Shown here: piece by piece, positions 46,229 through 58,007 of the stretch
How positions within the stretch are numbered: position 1 is the first letter of the stretch
Layout: each line of letters opens with the position of its first letter
Source: Megamerina dolium
Taxonomy: Eukaryota; Arthropoda; Insecta; Diptera; Megamerinidae
Reading direction: 5' to 3'
Assembly: GCA_963854835.1 (NCBI GenBank)
Contig: OY978525.1
Span: 65,773,407-65,837,406 of the forward strand
Length of the DNA: 64,000 bases
Made by a program: the position numbers and the translations under genes
The notes under the pieces: model-generated
What the model was told of the DNA's origin: nothing
Seen by the model: only the letters and a program-made list of their open reading frames with translations
Database searches by the model: none

Positions 46229-46513
46229 AACTAGTTGTGAAAGTCACCAATAAGAGTGGACGTGTTTCGCATCTCTCCTTTGATAGAGTCGGAAAAGTGA
46301 TTGATTTCGGTAAAAAAAAAATTTAAATATATTGCGAAAACTGTGATTATTTCTGTGATTTTTTTTCTTTTTTTTTTTATTGCTTATACAAATAAGCATA
46401 AAGAATATTAAAATCAAAGAAAATAAATAAATAATTTCGTTTGCAAACATTTTGTTTGTAATATGAGTGTTCAGCGCTCTCCTCTCCGGCAACGGCAATC
46501 GCCTCTTAATGAT

Positions 46514-46589
46514 ACTTGTGCAGTGTGTATCAACTTTACATTAAGAGGCAATCGCCTCTTAATGTAAAGTTGATACACACTGCACAAGT
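46514..46589. repeat. 36-bp perfect inverted duplication in the Jockey 5' UTR
   Basis: Arms 46514-46549 and 46554-46589 are exact complements around a 4-base loop AATC. Copy 1 of the same family lacks this structure: it has only the right-arm sequence in its normal context. The left arm therefore looks like a snap-back copy made during reverse transcription or repair. Confidence 0.92.
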
Positions 46590-46610
46590 GAAAGTAACAG
46601 TGTAAATCTT

Positions 46611-48067
46611 TTGCCTGCACATATTCCTCACTCTAACACTACATTAAAATTTTCAACAACAATAAATACAGACAAAAAAAATAATTTGTTCTCTCGTGAT
46701 ATACTATCTCCCTCTATACCGTGGAGTGTACAATGCGCTTCTCCTGCTGCAACACCAACAGCTACAATATCAAAACAAACAAATAACAGCCCTTCTACTG
46801 AAGTGCATGACCCAGTAGTTAAAGCAACTAGTGCGATGTCTAATAAAGAACCAGTTGCTGTTCAAACTGGAATTGATCGCTACATTACTGTAGTAAAGCG
46901 AAAAAGAAGTCCACAAAATTCAAAACAAATGAATTCAACAAAAATTCAAAAGCAGAACACTGCCCCTATTAGTTCGGAAAATAGATACGCTCTGCTTTCA
47001 GGTGATGAAAGTGACGAAAATATTATCTCCAAGAAAAATTTCAAACCCCTACCCATTTTCTTAAGAGAACGCAACTCAGACAAGTTGATTTCTAGAATTA
47101 CAAGTCTTATAGGACCAAAGAATTTTCACGTTGTTCCTATTCGCAAAGGCCAAATTGAAGAAACGAAAGTGCAAATCTACAGCGAAACCCATTATCGCAA
47201 AGTAATTGCGGAATTTGATGCTGGAAAAAAGAATTACTACACATATCAGCTAAAAAGTAGTAAGGGCTTAATCGTTGTACTCAAAGGCGTCGAACCCAAC
47301 ATTGATATTAACGAAATCAAACTTGCCCTTCAAGAAGAAGAGTTTCAAGCCAAAACAGTATTCAACATTCTCAACAAGAGCAATATACCTCAACCGTTAT
47401 ATCGTATTGAGCTTCAGCCTGAAACAAAACCCCTAAATAAAGGTGAAGTACACCCCATATTCGATATTTATTGCATTGCAAAATCACAATCGAAGAACCC
47501 TATAATAGAACTGGACCTCCTCAGTGCAGCAACTGCCAAGAATATGGTCATACTAAGACATATTGTACCCTGCCAAATGTTTGTGTGATTTGTGGAGATC
47601 TTCATAAATCAAACATATGCCCAAAGTCTAAAGGCGATGCTAGCATGAAAAAATGTAGCAATTGTGGAGGTAATCACACCGCAAATTATAGAGGTTGCCC
47701 CGTATATAAAACCCTGAAGCTAAATTTCTCCGCTTGCAAGCAACCTCTAAAACCAGTTGAGCAAACTCAGATAGCCAACTCAAGTAAGAGACAAAATCTT
47801 GATGCAACACAATTCTTCTCTGCAATTCCAAACAAGAATCAAACCAATTCATATGCTAGTGTTTTAAAACAAAACCCACACCAACAAAGCAATGTAAATA
47901 ATGAGCAAAAGCACTCACTGCCCACCCAACAGCCAAGTACCCTTGAACAATTGCTTCAAACTTTAATCCAGAATATGAACCAATTCATGAACTCAATGCA
48001 AACAATGATGCAAGAAATGATGAAAAATCAATCGATGTTACTCCAAACATTGCTATCCAGACCATGA
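46611..48067 (+). pseudogene. Jockey ORF1 (Gag-like), one frame shift
   Basis: The first frame (46611-47588) has a Ser/Thr/Lys-rich N-terminus, LPIFLRERNS (about residue 145) and the conserved segment RKVIAEFDAGKKNYYTYQLK (about 197-216). This is the usual start of the RRM-like region of Jockey Gag. Relative to copy 1, seven bases are missing near 47462, so the frame is lost just before the zinc knuckles. These follow in the second frame (47471-48067): CSNCQEYGHTKTYC, CVICGDLHKSNIC, CSNCGGNHTANYRGC. Gln-rich, Met-rich tail. Confidence 0.88.
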
Positions 48068-50409
48068 GTCGTCTCAAGGTATGCCTCTGGAACGCCAACG
48101 GCTTCAGCCAGCACCGTTTGGAGCTAATTCAATTCCTTTAATCCAACCAGATCGACCTAATGATGATATCTGAGACCCATTTTACTGCCAAAAATTGCTA
48201 CCAAATACCATATTACAAACTGTACATCACAAATCATCCGCATGGTAAGGCACGCGGAGGAACTGCCATATTGATAAAAAGCAGAATAAAACATCATGTT
48301 CTCGAAGATTTCAGTAGCGTATACTTGCAAGCAACATCTATATGTCTGGAAGAATACATCTCTAAACTAGTAATATCTGCGATATACTGTCCCCCAAGAG
48401 ACAGTATTACCGAACAGCAATATAAAGAATTTTTCTCAACTCTTTGTAGCAAATTCTTGGTTGCTGGCGATTTCACTAACCACGGCTACGATGTTATTTC
48501 AAATGGTCAACCGATATATTGGCCGACGGACAAGAGGAAAATACCCTATCTCATAGACTTTGGAGTCGCCAAAGGTTTGCAGATGGAAAATATCTCCACA
48601 GAGTGTAATTATGATCTATCATCTGACCACTCACCCACGGTAATATCTATTAAATCACCAAGCCCACAAGGCACTTGCGTTAGAAAGAAAATAGACTGGT
48701 TAAAATTCAAGAAATATATAAATTCCTATCTTCCTCTGAGTACTGTATTAAGAAATGGACACGATGTAGACTCAGCACTCGAAAAATTCAACCAGCTGCT
48801 CTCATTAGCTCTCAGCTCAGCCACCTGCACAATGGTATGCAAGCAATCAAACTATAGCCCATACACACCAGCCGACATTGAATTGCTAGTAAGACAGAAA
48901 AGAAGACTACGAAGACAATGGCAAGAATTCAGATCACCGAATCTGAAAACACAGCTACAGCACTGCACTCGAAAGTTAAAGCAAGCCTTAAAAAATAAAA
49001 ACAACAAAGAGTTAGAAGAGCATATAGCGAAATTAACACCTGGTGAAGCGTTAGACTACTCTTTGTGGAAATCAGCAAAAAACTCAAATCGGCCAATTCT
49101 CACTGATTCCCCCATCCACTTGAGTGACAGTAATTGGGCTAGAAGCAACTGTGAGAAGGGTTTGGCTTTTGCAAACCACCTAAAAAGTGTGTTTACACCC
49201 AATCCACCCTCTTCACAGTCATCATTACCAAAATTAACTTCTCAACCTTGCTCAATAACGCTAAAAATTTAATAAAAGGACATATTTAAAGCAATTTCTA
49301 AAGATTTAAACCCAAAAAAATCACCTGGTCCAGATAAAATTACCGGTAAAATGATAGAAGAGCTACCTCCGGCTTCAGTAATTCATCTCATGCACATTTT
49401 CAATGCTATCCTTCGTATTAAACACTATCCCAAATGCTGGAAAACTTCAAAAATTATTATGATAGCAAAACCAGGAAAAGACCCTACAAAAGTTGCATCG
49501 TACAGACCTATCAGCCTCCTCCCTCTACTCTCTAAAGTATTCGAAAAGCTACTTGTCATGAATATAACTCCATTTATTAATCTCAACCAACTGATTCCTC
49601 AACATCAGTTTGGATTTAGAAAACAGCACGGCACAATAGAACAAGTCCACCGCATTGTAACTCTGATAAGGAACACTTTTGAAGAAAAAAAGTATTGCCA
49701 GCTGTCATTCTTGATATCACACAAGCTTTCGATAAAGTATGGAACGATGGCCTTATTTACAAACTCAAACTATTACTGCCTGCAATATTGTGCTCTCGCT
49801 CTAACCCCATAGAAGCTACTAAACTCCTGCAGGCTCATATCGATTCTCTCGAAATCTGGCTAGCAAAATGGCGTATAAAAGTCAATGAATCAAAGAGCGT
49901 ACATGTAACCTTAACGCTAAGGCCAATCAGTTCCACAATGTTCCTCAACAAAGTACTTGGGTATTCACCTCGACAGAAGGCTGACATGGAAAAATCACAT
50001 AGAGGCAAAGAAAACTCAGATCAAGCTTAAAATGAATCAGTTATGGTGGCTGTTACACAAAAGATCAAAGTTGAATCTCGAATACAAAGTGCTATTATAT
50101 AAAGCAATCCTGAAGCCAATCTGGACTTATGGTATTCAGTTTTAGGGCACCGCATCTCCCTCAAATATCGAAAAATTGCAGCGAATACAATCCAAGTGTC
50201 TGCGAATTATTGTAAACGCGCCTTGGTATATGAGGAATATTAACATCCATCGAGATTTAAATATACCCACAATTTCTAAGGAAGTTGCAATGTCCTGCAG
50301 AAGCTACATTCAAAAAATACACAGTCATCCGAATCCCCTTGCTAGGCAATTGTTGCTGAACACGGGGCATCGTCGATTAAAAAGAAAAGACACACTGAAT
50401 ATGCTGTGA
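48064..50409 (+). pseudogene. Jockey ORF2 (endonuclease and reverse transcriptase), broken
   Basis: It starts MSRLKVCLWNANGFSQHRLE (48064), with an early stop at 48139-48141. The APE-type endonuclease follows: MMISETHF, VISAIYCPPRD, VAGDFTNHG, SSDHSPTVIS. A stop at 49270 precedes the RT, which has KKSPGPDKITGKM, SYRPISLLPLLSKVFEKLL, IPQHQFGFRKQHGTIEQVHR and, after a shift near 49690, LDITQAFDKVW. The segment with the FADDT active site is deleted near 49800. The thumb and C-terminus follow (LGIHLDRRLTWKNHI, LKPIWTYGIQF with stop, DTLNML). Not functional. Confidence 0.88.
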
Positions 50410-50563
50410 AATTGCTATACCTCGTGACTCAACAAATTGTGATGGAACGTTGGGAATATCACATAATTTTAGTTAGTTTGTAAGATTTGATCACTTATTG
50501 TTAGTTTCTAAGTAAATTTAGAAAGATCCAATAAATAGATAGCTTAAAGAAAAAACTAGTTGT

Positions 50564-51048
50564 TTATTTTCCCATACGATTTGTCAGGTATTTCGCCATA
50601 CAAATTCGACCCGCCTTATCACGCATGTGAATTTGTTTTGTATATGGAAGACCAAATAGAAAATCAGAAATTTTACGAGTATTTTTTTTCCTCAAGAAAA
50701 GAGAGCAAAAGCAACAACAAATACGCAGGCGTAGATGAGTGTGTGTACCAATGCGAATGAAATCGATGAAACACGAACAATTTGATGTGTTGGCTGCTGA
50801 ACAAGCTCAAAATGACCAAATCTTCAAATATTTAATTGCATGATTGCCATGTTGCCGATCTCGTGAATTTATTAATGAAAAATAGACAATTTTGCTTCGC
50901 AGTAAAATATGTAGAAAACGAAGAGACGAGAGCAACTTAAATCGAACAGATGATAGTTGATTGCTTGTAATAAGCAAGTATGGGATGTTTTCTATCTCCA
51001 AAAGTCCATGCTATTTTATCTCTTGAGATACATAATGAATAATTAAAA
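50564..51048. other. Stretch between Jockey and RTE without recognised gene
   Basis: No family motifs seen. The last 12 bases (GGAAAATGGAAC, 51049-51060) are the RTE target site. Confidence 0.35.
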
Positions 51049-51060
51049 GGAAAATGGAAC

Positions 51061-53969
51061 TTACTTACTTACTTATGTGTCCATAACAACCGAATATCGA
51101 TTTAGGCCAAATATAATATGCTTCGCCAGCCATATCTGTTCTTTGCTAACTGGCGCCAGTTAGAAATTCCAAGCGCCGTCAGGTTCTCCAGTACTTGGTC
51201 TTTCCACCGGAGGTTAGGTCTTCCTCTTCTGCGTCGTCCTCCAGCGGGTTCCGAATATAACACCTTCTTAGCTGGAGCGTGTTCTTCCATTCGCTCAACA
51301 TGACCTAGCCAGCGCAGCCGCTGGATTTTGATGCGCTTTACTATGTCAATATCGGCATATAGCTCGTGGTTGTACCTTATTCGGTACTCGCCAACAACGC
51401 AAATAGGTCTAAAGATCTTGCGTAGGACTTTTCTCTCGAACACCCCAAGCATTCGCTCATCCGAGGTGGAAATTGTCCAGGCTTCAGCGTCATATGTTAG
51501 GACAGGCATGATGAGAGACTTGTAGAGTGTAGTTTTCGTTCTTCGAGAGAGGGCTCGACATCTCAATTGCTTACTCAGCCCAAAGTAACACCTGTTAGCA
51601 AGAGTTATCCTACGCATGATCTCCAAGCTGTCGTCATTACTGCTGTTTATGCTGGTTCCAAGATAGACAAAGTCCCTTACTACTTCAAAAGCGTAGTTGT
51701 CAACAGTGACGTGCTGTCCAAGACGCCGGGACTCTTTGTTTGTTGACACTAGATACTTCGTCTTGCCCTCGTTCACCGTAAGACCCATCCGACGCGACTC
51801 TCTTTCCAACTCTGAGAATGCTGCACTGACTGCTCGCGTGTTCATGCCGATTATGTCAATATCGTCGGCATACTCTAACAGCATGACACTTTTGTTGAAG
51901 ATAGTGCCATTATGTCGTAGATCAGCAGCTCGTATTATTTTCTCCATAATAAGATTGAAGAAGTCGCTCGATAACGAATCACCTTGTCTGAAACCCCGTT
52001 CGGTATTAAACGGTGCGGTGAGGTTCTTCCCAATTTTCACTGCACAACAGGAGTTATGCAGTGTCATTCTACAAAGTCGAATGAGCTTTGCAGGAATACC
52101 GAACTCAGATATTGTTGCGTAGAGGTAATCCCTTACCGGACTGTCGAAAGCGGCTTTATAATCAACAAATAGGTGGTGTGTGTCGATCTGTTTTTCTTGG
52201 GTCTTCTCCAGGATTTGGCGCAGTGTGAAAATCTGGTCGATGGTGGATTTACCAGGACTGAAGCCACACTGATAAGGTTGCATAGGCTTCAACCCTTCAC
52301 ACAGTACGCTCGATAGAACCTTGTACGCGATGCTCAGGAGACTTATTCCACGGTAGTTGGCGCAAATTGTGGGGTCTCCTTTTTTATGTACAGGACAGAG
52401 AACACTGAGCCTCCAATCATCAGGCATGCTTTCATCCGACCATATTCTGCTTATGAGCTGGTGCATGCGGGTGAGCAGCTCATCGCCTCCGGTCTTAAAC
52501 AACTCGGCAGGCAGGCCATCAGCACCTGCAGCTTTGTTGTTCTTCAGCCTTAAAATGGCCGTTTCAACCTCGTCATAGTCGGGTGGTGGAACATCAACAC
52601 CATCATCTGTAATTGGGGTTATCGGGCATTCTCTTCCACTGGCGGAATTGTTCGTAGCATCGCCATTCAGTAACGTGGAGAAGTGTTCCCTCCATAGGCT
52701 CAGTACACTCTGGACATCCGTAACCAGATTCCCATTTCCATCACGACAAGAAGAGGCTCCGGGATTTAAACCTCCACTCAGGCGCTTGATCTTTTCAAAG
52801 AATTTTCGAGTCTCATTCTTGTCGGTACACATCTCTATCTCCTCACACTCGCGTCTTTCCAACTCCCTCTTCTTGCGCCTGAAAAGACGTCTCTCTGCAC
52901 TCCTTTTCTCTCTATACCGCTCCTTAACAGCTCGCGTTACGCCTGCACGCAGGGTTTTTCTGTAGGCGGCGTCTTTCTTTGCGGTAGCGTCGCGACACTC
53001 CTGATCATACCACTCATTCCTCAGAGGCCGGTAGTAACCGATTACCTCCTCGGCAGCAGTAGTCATGGAGTGGGATATATGTGTCCACCGTGCGCATGTA
53101 TCATCAAGTGGGGTAGTGTTCTGCATAAGCAGATCCGATAGTCGAGTGGAAAATTCAACTGCTGTCTCTGGTGATCGCAGCTTACTGACGTCGAGCTTTC
53201 ACTGTGTGGGACTTCTCTTGTTATTTGCGACACATAAGCGTGTGCGCACCTTAGCTGCAGCAAGGTAGTGATCCGAGTCGATGTTGGCACCACGGATCGA
53301 TTTCACGTCCATCACACTGGAAGCATGCCTTCCGTCAATCACCACATGATCAATTTGGTTTCTTATACGTTGATCTGGAGACAACCATGTCGCTTTGTGG
53401 ATGTCGAGATGCTGGAATCTGGTACCACCAATTACCATGTTTCGTGCTGCGGCGAAGTTGATCAGCCTCATTCCGTTATCGGAGGTGTTCTGGTGGAGGC
53501 TGAATTTTCCGACAGTTGGACCAAAGGTACCTTCCTTGCCCATCCTGGCATTAAAGTCGCCAAGCACGATTTTGATATCGTGGCGGGGGCAGTGGTCGTA
53601 AGCTTCTTCGAGGCGCTGGAAGAAGCTCCCCTTGGTCACATTGTCCTTCTCATCCGTCGGAGCGTGGGCACATATAAGGCTGATGTTGAAAAATTTTGCT
53701 TTGATGCGGATTGTGGCCAGCCGTTCGTTCACAGGCGTGAACTGTGAGACAAGATGTAGTAGTCTCTTGCTGACCAAAAATCCACATCCTAATTCGTGCC
53801 TTTCAGCATGGCAACTTTAGTAGATGGCACATGACGCTCTTTTGGAGCAGCCCTGTCCTGTCCATCGCATTTCCTGGAGAGCGGTGATGTCAGCTCTGTA
53901 TTTTTCGAGGGCATCAACCAGATAGATAGAGGCACCCTCCCTATAAAGGGACCGGACGGTCGAGGTGCA
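51061..53969 (-). mobile_element. RTE-clade LINE with 12-bp target duplication (nearly intact ORF)
   Basis: GGAAAATGGAAC occurs at 51049-51060 and 53970-53981, defining both ends. On the minus strand the element ends in tandem TAAG units (TTAC on the plus strand, 51061-51073), the short-repeat tail typical of RTE elements. One reading frame runs through nearly the whole 2.9 kb with only two stop codons. The 5' end is slightly short of the copy at 61985, so this insertion may be mildly 5'-truncated. Confidence 0.93.
51102..53960 (-). pseudogene. RTE endonuclease/reverse transcriptase, two in-frame stops
   Basis: The N-terminal endonuclease has EKYRADITALQEMRWTGQ, then TAA at 53817-53819 (Tyr in related copies), GFLVSKRL, IKIVLGDFNARMG, RNQIDHVVIDGR and SDHYL. 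A TGA lies at 53199-53201. The long open part (53126-51102, 674 residues) holds RT: LKNNKAAGADGLPAELF (about 191-207), YRGISLLSIAYKVLS, CGFSPGKSTIDQIFTLRQIL, VDYKAAFDSP, RGFRQGDSLSSDFFNLIMEK and YADDIDIIG (about 410-418). The C-terminus (IQRLRWLGHVERM, GRPNLRW) ends NRYGWRSILYLA. All parts share one frame. No RNase H, as expected for RTE. Often misannotated in insects as craniofacial development protein. Confidence 0.92.
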
Positions 53970-54059
53970 GGAAAATGGAACAAATTTTAATATATTTGTG
54001 ATTCATTAGTCGATTCCATAGATCAAGCTTCAACGGAAAAACCAGATAATGCTCCAGAT

Positions 54060-54905
54060 TCTTAAATATGAGCATTAATGATTGCTTGAGAGACTGTCAG
54101 AGTCAACATAGTTGCGCTAGGTGCCAACATCGTGAATACCAAACCATCAACCCTGCTTATAACTCTGGGAATCGTTTTAACCCTAACCCAAATGCACCCT
54201 TCCACTTCACACGCTACGCAGATTCAACCACAAAGTTCCCACCCGCCTCATACCACTCAACAAATGCATCCTTCTACTTCTCACGCTACTCAAATTCAAT
54301 CGTGTTTTGCATTAGGTACAAGAGGCGTTCTGTTAGGAACCATTATGGTGTCTATATGCCATGAAGACTCAATATTTCTTGCTTGCCGTTTTGTAACAGA
54401 ACGGTTTCAAAAGAGATTAAAAATCCCTACAAGAAATATCAATTCACTGCTATCCGGACTTAACCATACCGTTTCAACAAGAATTTCGAAAATTTTCGCA
54501 CTCAATTTATTCTCATCGCATGACGACAATTTCAAATTACAAGTCAATACACTACACAATTGTTCTCTTGATCCTTCTATTTACAAAAAGATCCCAAATA
54601 CAGTCTTGGGCGATAAATATTTCTACAAATGCGATCAAGTAGATTTATTAATCGGCGGGGATATTTATCGAGAAAAAATTCGAGAAGGAATACAACATAA
54701 AATTCTTGAAACCCTCATTGCTTAAAAAACCGTTTTCGGTTGGGTGTTTACAGGACCTATTACAACAACTATTCAAAACCCATCCACAGTACTTTAATGT
54801 TTTAATAAACTGTCATTGGAAAAGCAACTCTTACAGGCAATTTGAAGAAGTAGCACGAAAAGAAATTCAAGAAAATATTTTATTATGCCCGCAACCATGA
54901 AGGAA
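54060..54905 (+). pseudogene. BEL/Pao gag zinc region and protease scrap 1
   Basis: It begins with a zinc-knuckle remnant (NDCLRDCQSQHSCARCQH, 54074-54130) and a His/Thr/Ser-rich linker. The frame at 54132-54725 gives ALGTRGVLLGTIMVSI, VTERFQKRLKIP, then SIYKKIPNTVLGDKYF and VDLLIGGDIYREKI. Downstream is KTVFGWVFTGPI. This order matches the BEL retropepsin and following linker. The segment that should hold the catalytic Asp (D-S/T-G) between LACR and FVTERF is missing, so the protease is dead. Confidence 0.72.
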
Positions 54906-54989
54906 TATGTAACGTATCCCAGCCTTCCAACGCTGCATATTTCCAAGAAATCTATTGCGAAAGGTCAAGTTATATCGCTTCAAAATAAT

Positions 54990-55915
54990 TTGTAAGAAGT
55001 AATTATTTTTCTTTTAAACGCCCACATACTTATTCAAAATGCCGTCAATTCAAGGAAAAGAACGTCGAAGAACGGCTTCGTGTAGTAGACATCTATAGGT
55101 GCTGCTCGAATTGTTTAGCAGCACCAAGTGGGAGATTGCCGCAGCATTTACTGTTGCCGCTGCTGTAATGATGACCACCACACGTTCCTTTACGCTCACT
55201 CACATATACTCTCGTTCTATCAGTTTTCTCGACCGCCAATGAGACGCTCTTCTCAATCGGCACGCATTCGATCACGTGATGACATGCGAAGAAGACCTTG
55301 CTCGTTTTTTTCTAATAGCTCAGCTATGCAGCATGGTTTTCCTTATACATGCTTACGGCGGAGTGGACCTTGCTCGCCTTACTCTGAGAACTCCGTTCTA
55401 CAGACCGTACAGCAACCCAGCATTAACCCAACGTATGACAATCGTGTCAGTTGTAGCCCTTCTGCCCACGGCATTGGTAAGACTATTTAATGACAGGCAA
55501 TTCTATATCGTACGAGCATTGTTGGACCCATGTTCCGCAACGTCTCGCATATACTGTTGGGTTGTCCGACACTTGCGACTATCCACAACAAATAACGACA
55601 TTGCAAACGCTTTTGCTCACACGATTAGGGGTAGGTGTAACGACAACACAAATCTCCAGGTGATTGCAACAGTTACCAATGTTTATGAATCGGTAACTCC
55701 TCATGTTCATTGGATGACCGAACTAGAACTTCGTTCCTCAATATAAAACTCGCTGACCCGGATTTCAACAAATCGTAGAAATTATATGGTTCTCGCCGCC
55801 GAAGTATATTCAAAAATTTTACACCCGGGTTTGTCCCCAACCGTATATAGACAATCCATTGCACAACATAGTTTTCGGCTGGGTGATCTCCGGTTCAGTT
55901 CAACCGTAAGGTGTA
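54990..55915 (+). pseudogene. BEL/Pao gag zinc region and protease scrap 2
   Basis: CRQFKEKNVEERLRVVDIYR and CSNCLA (about 55042-55125), then in another frame GDCRSIYCCRCCNDDHHTFLY, form the BEL-type zinc region. Further on LLPTALVRLFNDRQFYIVRALLDPCSATSRI (55455-55548) is the retropepsin core, with LLDPCS where LLDSGS is usual in BEL. VLAAEVYSKILHPG follows. It repeats the domain content of scrap 1, so it is a second element, not a continuation. Confidence 0.7.
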
Positions 55916-56644
55916 TAATATTTATTTAAACCAGAATTAATTTTTGCACATATATCACTTCCTTTTATTAAATTCCACATGAAATTTTGAAAAGAAAAAA
56001 TTAAAAAAATTAATTTGTGAATTCTACTAGTTATAAGTATTGTATTATGAAGTATACCAATTTACATTCAATTTTTTTGTGACTTGTTGTAGCTTTAAGA
56101 ATATCGTATATATTTATAATGTATATTTCAGATTTACTTGGCAACGGTGTTCATTTCTTGCCTTTATATACTTATATGTATAACAAGAATCACCTCCCAT
56201 TAAAATAACTCGATCAAGCAGAAGAAAACACCATTGCGTCCACATCACACCCAAACACACATATACACGTATAAATAAAGCCAATTGTGCAAAAACTTAT
56301 TGGCACGTATCTGGGCGGCAAGATGTTCTTACCAAACGTTGGAGCCTATCCGGCCCGATGTACCATAAAATGATTGTGTAAGGGATGGGGTGCCGGTGAG
56401 CTTGTTCGAACGATGGCTACTTACTCCCAGTGGGCATGAAGTGAGTCCTGATGAAACGTTATTGGTATGTTAAAGCTGCTTTGATCAGTCTGCTGCTCTA
56501 GATGTTGTTGGTGGTGTGATAGGGTGTACACTCTAACCAATTTTATAAATTCACAAATAAAACACGATTACCGTGTAATGAAAAGTCGTGATACAACGTT
56601 ATAATTATTTTATTTAAAAATCCACTATTTTTTAATCAATTAGT
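55916..56644. other. Stretch without firm assignment
   Basis: AT-rich to 56220. A segment near 56290-56360 (TYWHVSGRQDVLTKRWS) could be decayed BEL integrase tail, but I do not trust it. Confidence 0.3.
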
Positions 56645-57653
56645 ATAACTCCCGTTGTGCAGTGAAAATTGGGAAGGACCTCTCCGCACCGTTTAATACC
56701 GAACGGGGTTTCAGACAAGGTGATTCGTTATCGTGCGACTTCTTCAATCTTATTATGGAGAAAATAATACGAGCTGCTGATCTACGACATAATGGCACTA
56801 TCTTCAACAAAAGTGTCATGCTGTTAGAGTATGCCGACGATATTGACATAATCGGCATGAACACGCGAGCAGTCAGTGCAGCATTCTCAGAGTTGAAAAG
56901 AGAGTCGCGTCGGATGGGTCTTACGGTGAACGAGGGCAAGACGAAGTATCTAGTGTCAACAAACAAAGAGTCCCGGCGTCTTGGACAGCACGTCACTGTT
57001 GACAACTACGCTTTTGAAGTAGTAAGGGACTTTGTCTATCTTGGAACCAGCATAAACAGCAGTAATGACGACAGCTTGGAGATCATGCGTAGGATAACTC
57101 TTGCTAACAGGTGTTACTTTGGGCTGAGTAAGCAATTGAGATGTCGAGCCCTCTCTCGAAGAACGAAAACTACACTCTACAAGTATCTCATCATGCCTGT
57201 CCTAACATATGGCGCTGAAGCCTGGACAATTTCCACCTCGGATGAGCGAATGCTTGGGGTGTTCGAGAGAAAAGTCCTACGCAAGATCTTTAGACCTATT
57301 TGCGTTGATGGCGAGTTCCGAATAAGGTACAACCATGAGCTATACGAGCTGTATGCCGATATTGACATAGTAAAGCGCATCAAAATCCAGCGGCTGCGCT
57401 GGCTAGGTCATGTCGAGCGAATGGAAGAACACGCTCCAGCTAAGAAGGTGTTATATTCGGAACCCGCTGGAGAACGACGCAGAAGAGGAAGACAAAACCT
57501 CCGGTGGGAAGACCAAGTACTGGAGAACCTGACGGCGCTTGGAATTTCTAACTGGCGCCAGCTAGCGAAGGACAGAGATGGCTGGCGAAGCATGTTATTT
57601 TCGGCCTAAATCGATATTCGGTTGTTATAGCCACATAAGTAAGTAAGTAAGTA
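56645..57653 (+). mobile_element. RTE-clade LINE, 5'-truncated copy
   Basis: It is joined at ATAACTCC (56645) within RT and runs to the 3' end: stop at 57607-57609, short 3' UTR CGATATTCGGTTGTTATAG, then TAAG repeats to 57653. The coding part is fully open for 315 residues. No clear target duplication was seen. Confidence 0.9.
56662..57609 (+). pseudogene. RTE reverse transcriptase C-terminal half
   Basis: RGFRQGDSLSCDFFNLIMEK (about residues 15-34), YADDIDIIG with the RT active site (about 56-64), the thumb region, GQHVTVDNYAFEVV, RTKTTLYKYLIMPVLTYG, IQRLRWLGHVERMEEHAPAK and the end GWRSMLFSA. It keeps YELYE near residue 232 that the copy at 51102 lacks. The 5' half is missing, so it is not an independent gene in spite of the open frame. 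Confidence 0.9.
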
Positions 57654-58007
57654 ACTTCAAACACGGATATTAGTAGGTTTCGTTGTAGAACTAACTATTT
57701 TTATAAAAGAATGTTTAAAAGTTAATTTAACTAGAAACAATGAAATTATAACAAAATAAAGTTGTTGCTTTTGTTTTACACAATACTGTATGTATTTGAC
57801 ATTACTGTCAAACATATAGTGAAATGTTAACAATGTTTGACGTTTCCGAGACCAAGCAAAATAAAAAAAATCAAGCCAGCTGTTCTCCTGCTACTACCTG
57901 TTTAATCTACCTTTCGTGAGAATAATAATAAAAATCAACAGTGCGAATGAGGAAAAGTCAACAAAAATAGAGTTGCCAACTCTATTTATATAAGCAATAT
58001 ATATAGG
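57654..58007. other. Stretch without recognised gene, ending in the SINE target site
   Basis: No motifs. The last 12 bases AATATATATAGG (57996-58007) are repeated after the SINE. Confidence 0.4.

Larger units (their letters stand above)
46239..50553 (+). mobile_element. Jockey-clade LINE, copy 2 (full length, broken ORFs)
   Basis: A 10-bp duplication AACTAGTTGT (46229-46238 and 50554-50563) marks both ends. The 4315-bp element has a 5' UTR with a foldback, ORF1 (46611-48067), ORF2 (48064-50409, overlapping ORF1 by ATGA) and a short A-rich 3' end. The 5' end agrees with copy 1 (AGTCACC-ATAAGAGTGGACGTG). It carries several stops, shifts and an RT deletion, so it was probably active when inserted and has since decayed, or was carried in trans. 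Confidence 0.92.

Noticed and set aside
56662..57609. An independent 315-residue host gene
   Set aside because: It is the open 3' half of the RTE LINE with the element's 3' UTR and TAAG tail.
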